This document shows, in pieces, positions 1-5,547 of a stretch of DNA of 7,788 nucleotides. Position 1 is the first letter of the stretch. Each line of letters begins with the position of its first letter. This DNA is from Anaerolineae bacterium (GTDB taxonomy: Bacteria > Chloroflexota > Anaerolineae > Aggregatilineales > Phototrophicaceae), in NCBI GenBank assembly GCA_020848855.1, contig JADLHH010000635.1, positions 1 through 7,788 of the forward strand, read 5' to 3'. The notes beneath the pieces are model-generated. The model saw only the letters and a list, made by a program, of their open reading frames with translations. It searched no databases and was not told the DNA's origin. Made by a program: the position numbers and the translations under genes.

Positions 1-1
1 A

Positions 2-166
2 GCAGTCTTGAACAATATGGATTGGATCGCTCATATGTCCGAGAAGAATTGGGTGAATGACTTGGACGACTTCACCGCCGCCTTGTATCATGCTCGTGCA
101 ATTCATCGTTTTCTTGAATCGCAGAAGGCAGAGCATCAACGCGATAGACTTAAGGATACTAGGTAG
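2..166 (+). CDS. 3' end of an unrecognised gene (C-terminal 54 residues)
   Basis: An open frame enters from the left edge and ends at TAG (164-166), giving 54 residues. It is mostly helical and charged: a Trp-rich stretch (MDWIAHMSEKNWVNDLDDF) is followed by a long predicted helix with many Arg, Lys, Gln and Glu residues. I see no signal peptide, membrane segment or catalytic motif. I do not recognise the family. The stretch is A+T-richer than the hydrolase gene to its right, as is the small gene that follows 79 bases downstream on the same strand, so the two may belong to one acquired segment. Coding status rests on the uninterrupted frame and plausible composition only, because the start lies outside the window. 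Confidence 0.55.
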   Translation, partial: AVLNNMDWIAHMSEKNWVNDLDDFTAALYHARAIHRFLESQKAEHQRDRLKDTR

Positions 167-174
167 TGAATAAT

Positions 175-226
175 AAGCCGCTTCTAGCGGGCTTGAATCC
201 CTAGCCCGATGCTTCCAGCGTCGGGC
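175..226 (+). promoter_or_regulatory. Leader region with overlapping, mutually exclusive hairpins
   Basis: Three hairpins compete in the 79-base gap before the small gene at 246. AAGCCGC (175-181) can pair with GCGGGCTT (187-194) with one bulged G. CGGGCT (188-193) can pair with AGCCCG (203-208). GCCCGATGC (204-212) can pair with GCGTCGGGC (218-226), a 9-bp stem with one G-U pair and a five-base loop. The last stem shares bases 204-208 with the second. No T-run follows it, so it is not a classical terminator. It could be an attenuator-like leader, a transcript-stabilising 3' stem for the upstream gene, or the remnant of a palindromic repeat. Confidence 0.4.
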
Positions 227-245
227 GGCGCAAGGGAAATAAACG

Positions 246-443
246 ATGACCATGACAGTTGACGAAATCATTGACGAATTTGAAAAGCTTTCACTGGATG
301 AGAAACGGCAAGTGCTTGACTATTTGCGCGCTAGTATCCGTAAGAAACAGCAGGCGCAGGCACAAGCTGTCGTTGAAGGCAGCAATGGAACGAACAACCC
401 CGGTAATTCCGCTGATGTGGCGACCCCTTCAGTGGGTCGCTAG
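246..443 (+). CDS. Small hypothetical protein, antitoxin-like N-terminal helix (DUF2281-like)
   Basis: This 65-residue product starts at ATG 246, which has an AAGGGA ribosome binding site at 232-237 with 8-base spacing. The second ATG at 252 is too far from that site. Residues 5-34 form an amphipathic helical unit (MTVDEIIDEF then EKLSLDEKRQVLDYL). It resembles the short 'LPEELQQEVLDFIEFL' helix of DUF2281 and VapB-type antitoxin proteins. Residues 35-65 are Gln/Ala, then Asn/Gly/Ser/Pro-rich, and probably disordered. The family match is from memory of the pattern, so it is weak. No toxin gene follows: the next gene is on the opposite strand, and a terminator overlaps this gene's end. If it is an antitoxin, it is an orphan or its partner lies upstream. 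Confidence 0.6.
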   Translation: MTMTVDEIIDEFEKLSLDEKRQVLDYLRASIRKKQQAQAQAVVEGSNGTNNPGNSADVATPSVGR

Positions 444-449
444 GTTTTT
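420..449 (+). terminator. Intrinsic terminator overlapping the end of the small gene
   Basis: GCGACCC (420-426) pairs perfectly with GGGTCGC (434-440) around a 7-base loop, and TTTTTC follows at 445-450. The hairpin lies inside the last codons of the gene ending at 443, and the TAG stop sits directly after the stem. This is a convincing rho-independent terminator for the plus-strand transcript. Confidence 0.75.
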
Positions 450-456
450 CTTAGCG

Positions 457-472
457 GAGGGTTTAAACCCTC
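457..472. repeat. Perfect 16-bp palindrome
   Basis: GAGGGTTTAAACCCTC is its own reverse complement. It sits just after the terminator of the small gene, in a 223-base spacer between that gene and the 3' end of the hydrolase gene. It could be a protein-binding site or part of a stem-loop, but neither T- nor A-runs flank it as in a terminator. The rest of the spacer (473-666) holds only an 8-bp inverted repeat (501-508 with 574-581) and no gene I can support. Confidence 0.5.
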
Positions 473-666
473 AGCGGTGCATAAGGCATATCTCAATATC
501 GGACAAGCCTTTCGAGCATCGGGCAACGCTCCCCGCCACCGTCACCTTCCGACACTTTCCGTTCGCTCAATGTGCTTGTCCTGCCCGCCGATTCAGCCCC
601 AATCGCACGCGGTGTTACACCTTCTTTCGTCACTGCCACGCGAACACGCCCATCAACATCGACAGA

Positions 667-1836
667 CTACCCCTCCAGCCCCACCCAAATCGCATCCAGC
701 AGCGCTGCATCGTCGCTGTCTTGGCTGATCTCCCAGAACATCACCCCGCCTAAGCCCTGTTCGCGCACGTATGCCGCCTTCAGCGTCATCGACTCCGGGT
801 CGTCGTAGCTGATCATCGTCCGGCTTGCCGCATCGTACAGCCACGGAACCTGCGCCGTCTCGTCCCAGAAGCGCTCGAACCGCCCCACGTATTCCGCTGC
901 GATCTCGCCGTAGTCGAGCGAATTGCCCTTGCCGGGCATGTTCGGCTGGCGCAAGCCGTTGTTTGCCGACGTGATGTTCGTCCACACGTACCCGTAGAAC
1001 GGCACCCCCATCACCAGCTTGTCCGCCGGGATGCCCAGCCCCAGCAGATTCTGAACGGTCGTATCGTCGCTCAGCCGATCCGCCGGAGCGTACAGCGGCG
1101 CGTTGAAATCGGTCAGGCTGCTCCACGGACCCACCATGTCATACGTCATCACGTTGATGAAATCCAGCAGCGGCACGATTTGCGCCCAGTCGAGCGGCTC
1201 GTACTGTGTTTGTCCCGCCCCCAGCGCGATGGTTAGCAGGTAGTGGCGACCGCCGGCTTCGCCCTGCGCGTCGAGCGCGTCCCGCAGCGCGCCGAGCAGC
1301 AGCACGAAATTGTCTTTGTCTTCCGGTCGCGTGATGTTGTTCGAGTCGCCGCCACCCGTCGGGTATTCCCAGTCGATGTCCACGCCGTCGAAGCCGTAGC
1401 GTACGACGAAATCGACTACCGACTGCGCGAACGTCCCGCGTGATTCGGGCGTCAGCGCCACGTCCGAAAACTTCTCCGAGTCTTCCCATCCGCCAATCGA
1501 GATCAGCGTTTGCAGATAGGGGTGCGCTTCCTTCAGCAGCCGAAGCTGGTTGAAATTCCCCTTGAGCGGCTGGTCATCCTTGTCGCCGGGGTAGGCGAAC
1601 TGCGTGTCCGCCTGCTCGTCCAGAAACGCGATCTTTCCGTCGTCGGAGATGCGGGCGAAGGCGTAATTGATGTGCGTCAGCTTGTCGGCGGGGATGTCGG
1701 TCACCAGATACGGGTCGTCGCCGTAGATCGACCACGAGGCGAAGTAACCGACCACCCGAAACGATTCATCTTGTGCGGTCATGGGCGTGGCAGCCAGTAA
1801 TATGAGGGACAGAATCAGGAGAACACGAAAACGCAT
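667..1836 (-). CDS. Secreted glycoside hydrolase family 18 protein (chitinase-like)
   Basis: This is a predicted exported hydrolase of beta-1,4-linked N-acetylglucosamine polymers. The 389-residue product opens with a classical signal peptide (MRFRVLLILSLILLAATPMTAQ), then a single GH18 barrel. Visible GH18 marks, numbered from 1836, are SIGGW (113-117), DGVDIDWEYP (150-159) with the DxxDxDxE catalytic pattern and proton-donor Glu157, MTYD (230-233), MGVPFYG (276-282) and FWE (367-369). There is no carbohydrate-binding or anchoring domain. I chose ATG 1836 because GAAGG lies 8 bases upstream of it and because the signal peptide then begins properly. ATG 1851 in the same frame would add five residues (MKVLA) but has no good binding site. 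The substrate is not proven: GH18 also includes spore-germination and non-catalytic proteins, but the intact catalytic motif argues for an active enzyme. Confidence 0.9.
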   Translation of the reverse strand: MRFRVLLILSLILLAATPMTAQDESFRVVGYFASWSIYGDDPYLVTDIPADKLTHINYAFARISDDGKIAFLDEQADTQFAYPGDKDDQPLKGNFNQLRLLKEAHPYLQTLISIGGWEDSEKFSDVALTPESRGTFAQSVVDFVVRYGFDGVDIDWEYPTGGGDSNNITRPEDKDNFVLLLGALRDALDAQGEAGGRHYLLTIALGAGQTQYEPLDWAQIVPLLDFINVMTYDMVGPWSSLTDFNAPLYAPADRLSDDTTVQNLLGLGIPADKLVMGVPFYGYVWTNITSANNGLRQPNMPGKGNSLDYGEIAAEYVGRFERFWDETAQVPWLYDAASRTMISYDDPESMTLKAAYVREQGLGGVMFWEISQDSDDAALLDAIWVGLEG

Positions 1837-1870
1837 GGCGAGTACCTTCATTCAGTTCTTAATCTTGCCC

Positions 1871-1899
1871 AGTGTAGCAGCCGCACCCTGAATTGGCAA
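1871..1899 (-). promoter_or_regulatory. Putative sigma-70-type promoter of the GH18 gene
   Basis: On the minus strand, TTGCCA (1899-1894; 5 of 6 to TTGACA) is separated by exactly 17 bases from TACACT (1876-1871; 4 of 6 to TATAAT). Transcription would begin near 1864, leaving a leader of about 28 bases before the preferred start at 1836 and only about 13 before the alternative at 1851. This supports the shorter reading frame. The -35 box lies directly against the rpoD terminator. Confidence 0.55.
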
Positions 1900-1901
1900 T
1901 T

Positions 1902-1930
1902 AAAAACCGGGCATTTGTGCCCGGCTTTTT
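1902..1930 (-). terminator. Intrinsic terminator of rpoD, symmetrical (bidirectional)
   Basis: CCGGGCA (1907-1913) pairs with TGCCCGG (1918-1924) around a TTTG loop. AAAAA lies at 1902-1906 and TTTTT at 1926-1930, so it can act on either strand. It begins 27 bases past the rpoD stop codon. In the minus direction it ends rpoD transcripts just before the GH18 promoter, so the two genes are separate units. Confidence 0.85.
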
Positions 1931-1951
1931 GATGTTCCCTATGTGGTTGTC

Positions 1952-3124
1952 TTAGCTCAGGTAGTCGCGCAGGTTATGAGCCAAACGCGGGTGACGCAGC
2001 CGCCGCAGCGCTTCCTTCTCAAGCTGGCGGATGCGTTCTCTGCTTAGCCCAAACTTGTTGGCGATTTCTTCAAGCGTGTGCGGCTCGCCGCCGCCCAAGC
2101 CGAAGCGCAGCCGCAGGATGTGGCTCTGGCGCGGCGTCAGTTCGCTCAGCACTTCTTCGATTGTCTCCTGCAGCAGATGCTGCGTCGCCGATTCGACCGG
2201 GCTGGGCGAGTCCTGATCCTCGATGAAGTCGCCGAATTCGCTGTCGCCGTCGTCCCCAACCGGGCGCTCCAGCGCAATCGCGTGCTGGCTGGCGTCCATC
2301 ATGCTGCGAATCGTGTCGGCGGGCAGTTCCATCTGGTCGGCAATTTCTTCGGGAGAGGGGCGTCGTCCCAGGCTCTGTTCGAGCGACTGGGCGGTGCGGT
2401 ACATCTGGCGGATACGTTCGGTCATGTGGAGCGGGATGCGGATAGTGCGGGTCTTCTGCGCGAGCGCGCGGGTGATCGCCTGGCGGATCCACCAGGTGGC
2501 ATAGGTGCTGAAGCGGTTGCCGCGCTTGTAGTCGTACTTGTCGACCGCCCGCATCAAGCCGACGTTGCCTTCCTGAATCAGATCGGGGAAGGGCAGCCCC
2601 TGACCCATGTAGCGCTTGGCGATGCTGACCACCAGACGGGTGTTCGCGCGTCCCAGGTGCTCGCGGGCGGCTTGACCGTCGTATACCAGCCGTTCGAGAT
2701 GTGCGATCCAGGTCTCGCTGTACAATTCGCGCGCCCCCATGCGCAGCAGGGTGTCGCGCGCCTGTTTCCCCATCTCGATTCGTTTGGCGAGGTCGATTTC
2801 CTCGATGGCAGTGAGCAGCGGTTCCTGCGCCATCTGCCGGAAGTACAGCCCGACCGGGTCATCTGCCGAAACAGCGCTGATATCGCCGACCGTCGGGTCT
2901 TGCAGAATTTCTTCCGGCTCGAACTCGGAGTCGCCTTCTTCCGCCAGCAGCAGCGGGTCCGGTGGCTCGTTGTCCTGTCTCAGTTCAACACCCAGTTCGT
3001 CTAGTTCGTAGAGTATGGTTTCGATGGCGGTTACGTCATCGCCATCTTCGTCTAGCACCTCCAGGACATCTTCAAAAGTGACGAAGCCGCGCTGGTCAGC
3101 CCGATTTAAGAGTTCCTGTATCAC
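1952..3124 (-). CDS. rpoD: Primary RNA polymerase sigma factor (RpoD/SigA, sigma-70 group 1)
   Basis: This subunit directs RNA polymerase to housekeeping promoters. The 390-residue product has the group-1 layout: a region 1.1-like N-terminus (about 1-48, RGFVTFEDVLEVLDEDGDD), an acidic linker, region 1.2 (88-118, DDPVGLYFRQMAQEPLLTA), a short non-conserved part, region 2 (about 160-234, including DLIQEGNVGLMRAV, FSTYATWWIRQAITRAL and RTIRIPLHM), region 3 (about 235-310) and region 4 (about 328-385). The region-4.2 helix-turn-helix is around LEEIANKFGLSRERIRQLEK. The start is GTG 3122-3124, because no ATG, GTG or TTG extends this frame upstream. An AGGAGG lies 12 bases before it, a rather long spacing. 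Its promoter and terminator are both visible, so it is probably monocistronic. A region-1.1-like segment argues for the primary rather than an alternative sigma, although several Chloroflexota carry more than one RpoD-like protein. Confidence 0.95.
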   Translation of the reverse strand: MIQELLNRADQRGFVTFEDVLEVLDEDGDDVTAIETILYELDELGVELRQDNEPPDPLLLAEEGDSEFEPEEILQDPTVGDISAVSADDPVGLYFRQMAQEPLLTAIEEIDLAKRIEMGKQARDTLLRMGARELYSETWIAHLERLVYDGQAAREHLGRANTRLVVSIAKRYMGQGLPFPDLIQEGNVGLMRAVDKYDYKRGNRFSTYATWWIRQAITRALAQKTRTIRIPLHMTERIRQMYRTAQSLEQSLGRRPSPEEIADQMELPADTIRSMMDASQHAIALERPVGDDGDSEFGDFIEDQDSPSPVESATQHLLQETIEEVLSELTPRQSHILRLRFGLGGGEPHTLEEIANKFGLSRERIRQLEKEALRRLRHPRLAHNLRDYLS

Positions 3125-3173
3125 GACGGCTCTCTGCCTCCTCCATGAATTGGATTGGCATAACCTCTGCCAT

Positions 3174-3194
3174 GTTCGTACACGCTGTACAAAC
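3174..3194 (-). promoter_or_regulatory. Hairpin or operator-like dyad in the rpoD leader
   Basis: GTTCGTAC (3174-3181) and GTACAAAC (3187-3194) form an 8-bp stem with one G-U pair and a 5-base loop. The dyad lies within the predicted rpoD 5' leader, between the inferred start point near 3223 and the GTG at 3124. It may be an RNA stem affecting translation or a repressor site. I do not recognise a known operator. Confidence 0.4.
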
Positions 3195-3229
3195 CCGACG
3201 AAAAGAAAGGACTATGACAAAACTTCCAT

Positions 3230-3259
3230 ATTTTAGCACGTTTCGTATATCTTTGTGAA
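3230..3259 (-). promoter_or_regulatory. Putative rpoD promoter
   Basis: On the minus strand, TTCACA (3259-3254; 5 of 6 to TTGACA) lies 18 bases from TAAAAT (3235-3230; 5 of 6 to TATAAT). The start point would be near 3223, giving a leader of about 99 bases. An A+T-rich stretch upstream (3260-3310, with an A-run at 3302-3308) could act as an UP-like element. Since rpoD encodes the sigma that reads such sites, autoregulation is likely. Confidence 0.6.
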
Positions 3260-3445
3260 TTACCGAGCATACCAGATCGATCCAAAAAGGCTTAACCTTT
3301 CAAAAAAATAACCTTCGAATCGAGGAATTCTCGATCATCGCCTTTTAGATCGTAAGTTTCGGCGTAACAAAGTTGATGCTGGCTGTTCGCCTGTTGAGCG
3401 AAGCGAACGCAACGAACCATTAAGATACTGCTCGAATGCCTGCCG
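3260..3445. other. Core of the 389-base divergent intergenic region
   Basis: This stretch lies between the rpoD and ATPase promoters. I see no gene or RNA in it. It holds short dyads: AAAGG/CCTTT (3286-3300), ATCGAG/CTCGAT around GAATT (3319-3335), and GTTCGC/GCGAAC (3385-3408). The last is followed by a second CGAAC (3414-3418). None matches a regulator site I can name, and chance cannot be excluded. Confidence 0.4.
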
Positions 3446-3474
3446 TTGCCCAATTACAACGTTACGGTTATGAT
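3446..3474 (+). promoter_or_regulatory. Putative promoter of the DnaB-like ATPase gene
   Basis: TTGCCC (3446-3451; 4 of 6) is 17 bases from TATGAT (3469-3474; 5 of 6 to TATAAT). An overlapping alternative -10, TAGAAT, lies at 3474-3479. Transcription would start near 3481, leaving a leader of about 33 bases. Confidence 0.5.
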
Positions 3475-3513
3475 AGAATATACCAACTGAGCCTATCTTC
3501 ACGGGTAATGTGA

Positions 3514-4680
3514 ATGAGCACGCGCCGCTTCAGTGATTACGACGAACCAGATGATTCTGTAAGCAATATCGAACCCGAATACGATGAACCACCGCAGCGC
3601 CGCCCGCAGCCCGTCGTCCCGACGCGCAGCGCCACCCGCGGCAACGCCCATCTTCCACGTACATTGACGCAGGTGCTCAACGAGGCGAACGAGCGTGTCG
3701 TCCGTGGCGACCTGGTCGATTACGTGCCGCTCCCGACCGCTTTTGACCCGCTCGATGGTTTCATCGGCGGCGGGCTGCGCAAGACCGAATTAGTGCTGCT
3801 CGGTGGCGCGCAGGGCATCGGCAAGACGATTGCGACTCTGCAAATCGCCCGTAATATCGCCATGCGCCCCGACCAGTACGTGTTCTATCTGTCTTACGAG
3901 CACACCGAGACGCATCTCATGCACCGTCTGCTGTGCATGGAAAGCGTCAACCCGCCGGAGATCGACCTCAGCCGGGGCATCAAGCTGCGCGACCTCTACC
4001 AGATTATCGTCGCCCAGCGCGCCAAAGGCTTTATGGGTCGCGACGACGGCGCTGGCTCGCTCCAGGCGATTCTGCGCGACAACCCCAAGACCGCGCCCAG
4101 CCTCGCCAAGTTGGTGCGCTACGCCGACCGCATGATCCTCGTCAAAGCCAGCCCGGCGGTCACCACCCTGCGCTCGATCAAAGAGATGACCGCGCGCCTG
4201 TGCGATGCCACCGGCGGCAATGTCGTCCTGTTCGTGGACTACCTCCAGAAGATCGCCGTCCACCCGGAGCGCCCGCGCGACGAGAACGACAAGGTGACGA
4301 TTGTCGTCGAAGGGCTGAAGGATATCGCCATGTCGCTCGACGTGCCGGTCTGGTCTATCGTCGCGGCGGATCGCGAAGGTCTCAAGAGCAAGCGCATTCA
4401 CCTGTTCCACTTGCGCGGCAGCAGCGCCCTCGACTACGAATCCGACATCGCCATCATCATGAACAACAAGTACCAGATCATGTCGAAGGAGCATGTCGCC
4501 TTCAACCCGTACACCGCCAAGCAGTTCCGTGACTGGGTGGTCTGGACAATCGAGAAGAACCGTGCCGGGCGCGCCATGCAGGACATGGAATTCCAGCTTC
4601 ACGGACAGCATTTCGCCTTCGACCCGCGCGGTCAGAAGGTGCAGCAGCAGTTGATCGACGAGAAGATTATCGAGACGTAA
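3514..4680 (+). CDS. DnaB-type RecA-fold ATPase/helicase domain protein lacking the DnaB N-terminal domain
   Basis: The 388-residue protein matches the C-terminal motor domain of the replicative helicase DnaB. Residues 1-50 are acidic, Pro/Arg-rich and probably disordered. Then come Walker A GAQGIGKT (98-105), a YLSYEH strand with the likely catalytic Glu129, Walker B VVLFVDYLQ (237-245, Asp242), the DnaB motif-3-like segment LKDIAMSLDVPVWSIVAADR (268-287), the motif-4-like segment RGSSALDYESDIAII (301-315), and EKNRAGR (347-353), where Lys348 and Arg350 match the DnaB arginine-finger loop. The DnaB_N primase-interaction domain is absent, so full-length DnaB (about 450 residues) is unlikely. 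It may be an accessory helicase, a loader-like ATPase or a RadA/KaiC-type relative. The binding site before ATG 3514 is weak (GGG at 3503-3505). It is divergent from rpoD, with its own promoter and terminator. Confidence 0.85.
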   Translation: MSTRRFSDYDEPDDSVSNIEPEYDEPPQRRPQPVVPTRSATRGNAHLPRTLTQVLNEANERVVRGDLVDYVPLPTAFDPLDGFIGGGLRKTELVLLGGAQGIGKTIATLQIARNIAMRPDQYVFYLSYEHTETHLMHRLLCMESVNPPEIDLSRGIKLRDLYQIIVAQRAKGFMGRDDGAGSLQAILRDNPKTAPSLAKLVRYADRMILVKASPAVTTLRSIKEMTARLCDATGGNVVLFVDYLQKIAVHPERPRDENDKVTIVVEGLKDIAMSLDVPVWSIVAADREGLKSKRIHLFHLRGSSALDYESDIAIIMNNKYQIMSKEHVAFNPYTAKQFRDWVVWTIEKNRAGRAMQDMEFQLHGQHFAFDPRGQKVQQQLIDEKIIET

Positions 4681-4721
4681 ACCGCATCGAATTCGTTCTT
4701 ATCCGTCTACGAGCATTGCAG

Positions 4722-4758
4722 CAGGGATCGGAGATCGTCTCCGATCCCTGTTCTATTT
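4722..4758 (+). terminator. Intrinsic terminator of the DnaB-like ATPase gene
   Basis: A perfect 13-bp stem (CAGGGATCGGAGA at 4722-4734 with 4738-4750) closes a TCG loop and is followed by the T-rich TTCTATTT (4751-4758). It starts 42 bases after the stop codon. The stem is unusually strong but the T-tract is imperfect. A further G+C-rich dyad (GCCCGCC 4781-4787 with GGCGGGC 4803-4809) lies in the rest of the spacer. I found no convincing promoter there for the next gene. Confidence 0.8.
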
Positions 4759-4868
4759 GTCGCCGCGTGTCTGTTCGCGCGCCCGCCGGGCAACTTCACG
4801 CTGGCGGGCTTGAAACGCATTTAGCCACGTAGACCATTCAGAATCACATATACGGGTCAGGAACCACT

Positions 4869-5453
4869 ATGAGAGAGTTGATCATCGCTGAGTTCATCTC
4901 GCTGGATGGCGTCATTCAGGCGCCGGGCGGGTCGGATGAAGATACCGACGGCGATTTCGTCCACGGCGGCTGGACGATGCCGTACTGGCACGATGCAATC
5001 GGCGAGCATTTCTTTCAGGCGATGGCTCAGGCAGACGCGCTCCTGCTGGGGCGCAGGACGTGGCAGATTCACGGCGGCGCGTTTGAGCCGATGCAGGACG
5101 ACCCGTTTGGGAATGTCATGAACGGCATCCGCAAGTACGTTGTATCCACCACGCTCCCCTCGGCGGATGCCTGGCGCAACTCGACGCTGATCAGCCATGA
5201 TGTCGTGGACGAGGTACGCCGGATCAAACAGGAACCCGGCAAGAACATCCTGCTCGACGGCAGCAGCCTGCTGGCGCATACGCTGATCGAGAACGACCTC
5301 GTGGACGAATTCGCGCTGCACGTCTATCCGCTGGTCTTGGGCGGCGGCAAGCGTCTGTTCCCGCAGGGGAAGCGCTTAGACCTGACCCTGATCGAGTCGC
5401 AGCCGCTGCCGACCGGCGTGGTCTATCAGCGCTATCGCCCCGCTAGCCGCTGA
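4869..5453 (+). CDS. Dihydrofolate reductase family protein (RibD C-terminal-like reductase)
   Basis: This 194-residue cytoplasmic protein has the fold shared by dihydrofolate reductase and the RibD reductase domain, which uses NAD(P)H. It looks like the stand-alone YyaP/YdfR type rather than FolA. Visible family marks are the opening ELIIAEFISLDGVIQAPGG (3-21), HGGW..PYW (32-40), ADALLLGRRTW (55-65), DPFGNVMN..RKYVVSTTL (78-96), DGSSLLAHTLIENDLVDE (130-147) and VYPLVLGGGKRLFP (152-165). The length fits a complete single-domain member. ATG 4869 is preceded by AGGA with 6-base spacing. The substrate is unknown for most of this family, so a role in folate or riboflavin synthesis should not be assumed. 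It is a single gene: a terminator lies upstream and lipA converges from the right. Confidence 0.88.
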   Translation: MRELIIAEFISLDGVIQAPGGSDEDTDGDFVHGGWTMPYWHDAIGEHFFQAMAQADALLLGRRTWQIHGGAFEPMQDDPFGNVMNGIRKYVVSTTLPSADAWRNSTLISHDVVDEVRRIKQEPGKNILLDGSSLLAHTLIENDLVDEFALHVYPLVLGGGKRLFPQGKRLDLTLIESQPLPTGVVYQRYRPASR

Positions 5454-5462
5454 ATTATGAAA

Positions 5463-5525
5463 AGGTGATTATCGCTTGTCGGTAGGGGCACGACATGTCT
5501 TGCCCCCACGAGCGTGTAATCGCCT
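5463..5525. repeat. 63-bp imperfect inverted repeat between convergent genes
   Basis: The outer arms AGGTGATTATCGCT (5463-5476) and AGCGTGTAATCGCCT (5511-5525) pair along almost their full length, with two G-U pairs and one bulge. The core GGGGCACGACA / TGTCTTGCCCC (5485-5506) is an 11-bp-per-arm palindrome with a single C/T mismatch. The element fills most of the space between two stop codons (5453 and 5550). The core resembles G+C-rich palindromes that I recall being dispersed in Chloroflexota and cyanobacterial genomes. It could be a repetitive extragenic palindrome, a MITE remnant, or a shared transcription-ending or mRNA-protecting stem. No clear T-run borders it. Confidence 0.6.
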
Positions 5526-5547
5526 GTGTTCTCTGCGGTTAGTTATC

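Noticed and set aside
501..581. 8-bp inverted repeat (501-508 and 574-581) as a structured RNA
   Set aside because: A single 8-bp match within 80 bases is expected by chance fairly often, and the bases between do not form a supporting structure.
259..753. Long plus-strand open frame across the small gene, the spacer and the hydrolase end
   Set aside because: It overlaps the well-supported small gene in another frame, crosses its terminator, and has Arg/His/Pro-rich composition typical of a shadow frame in G+C-rich DNA.
2078..3004. 308-residue plus-strand open frame opposite rpoD
   Set aside because: It lies antisense to a gene with unmistakable sigma-70 motifs and has no recognisable domain. 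Long antisense frames are common in G+C-rich coding DNA.
3385..3418. GTTCGC/GCGAAC dyad and CGAAC repeats as a LexA or other named operator
   Set aside because: The spacing and arms do not match the GAAC-N4-GTTC type box or any other operator I know.
3790..4611. 273-residue minus-strand open frame opposite the DnaB-like gene
   Set aside because: It lies wholly within a gene with clear Walker motifs on the other strand and shows the Val/Asp/Arg-rich composition of a shadow.
4810..4854. Promoter for the reductase gene (TTGAAA at 4810-4815, TATACG at 4849-4854)
   Set aside because: The boxes are 33 bases apart, and no acceptable -10 lies 16-19 bases from TTGAAA.
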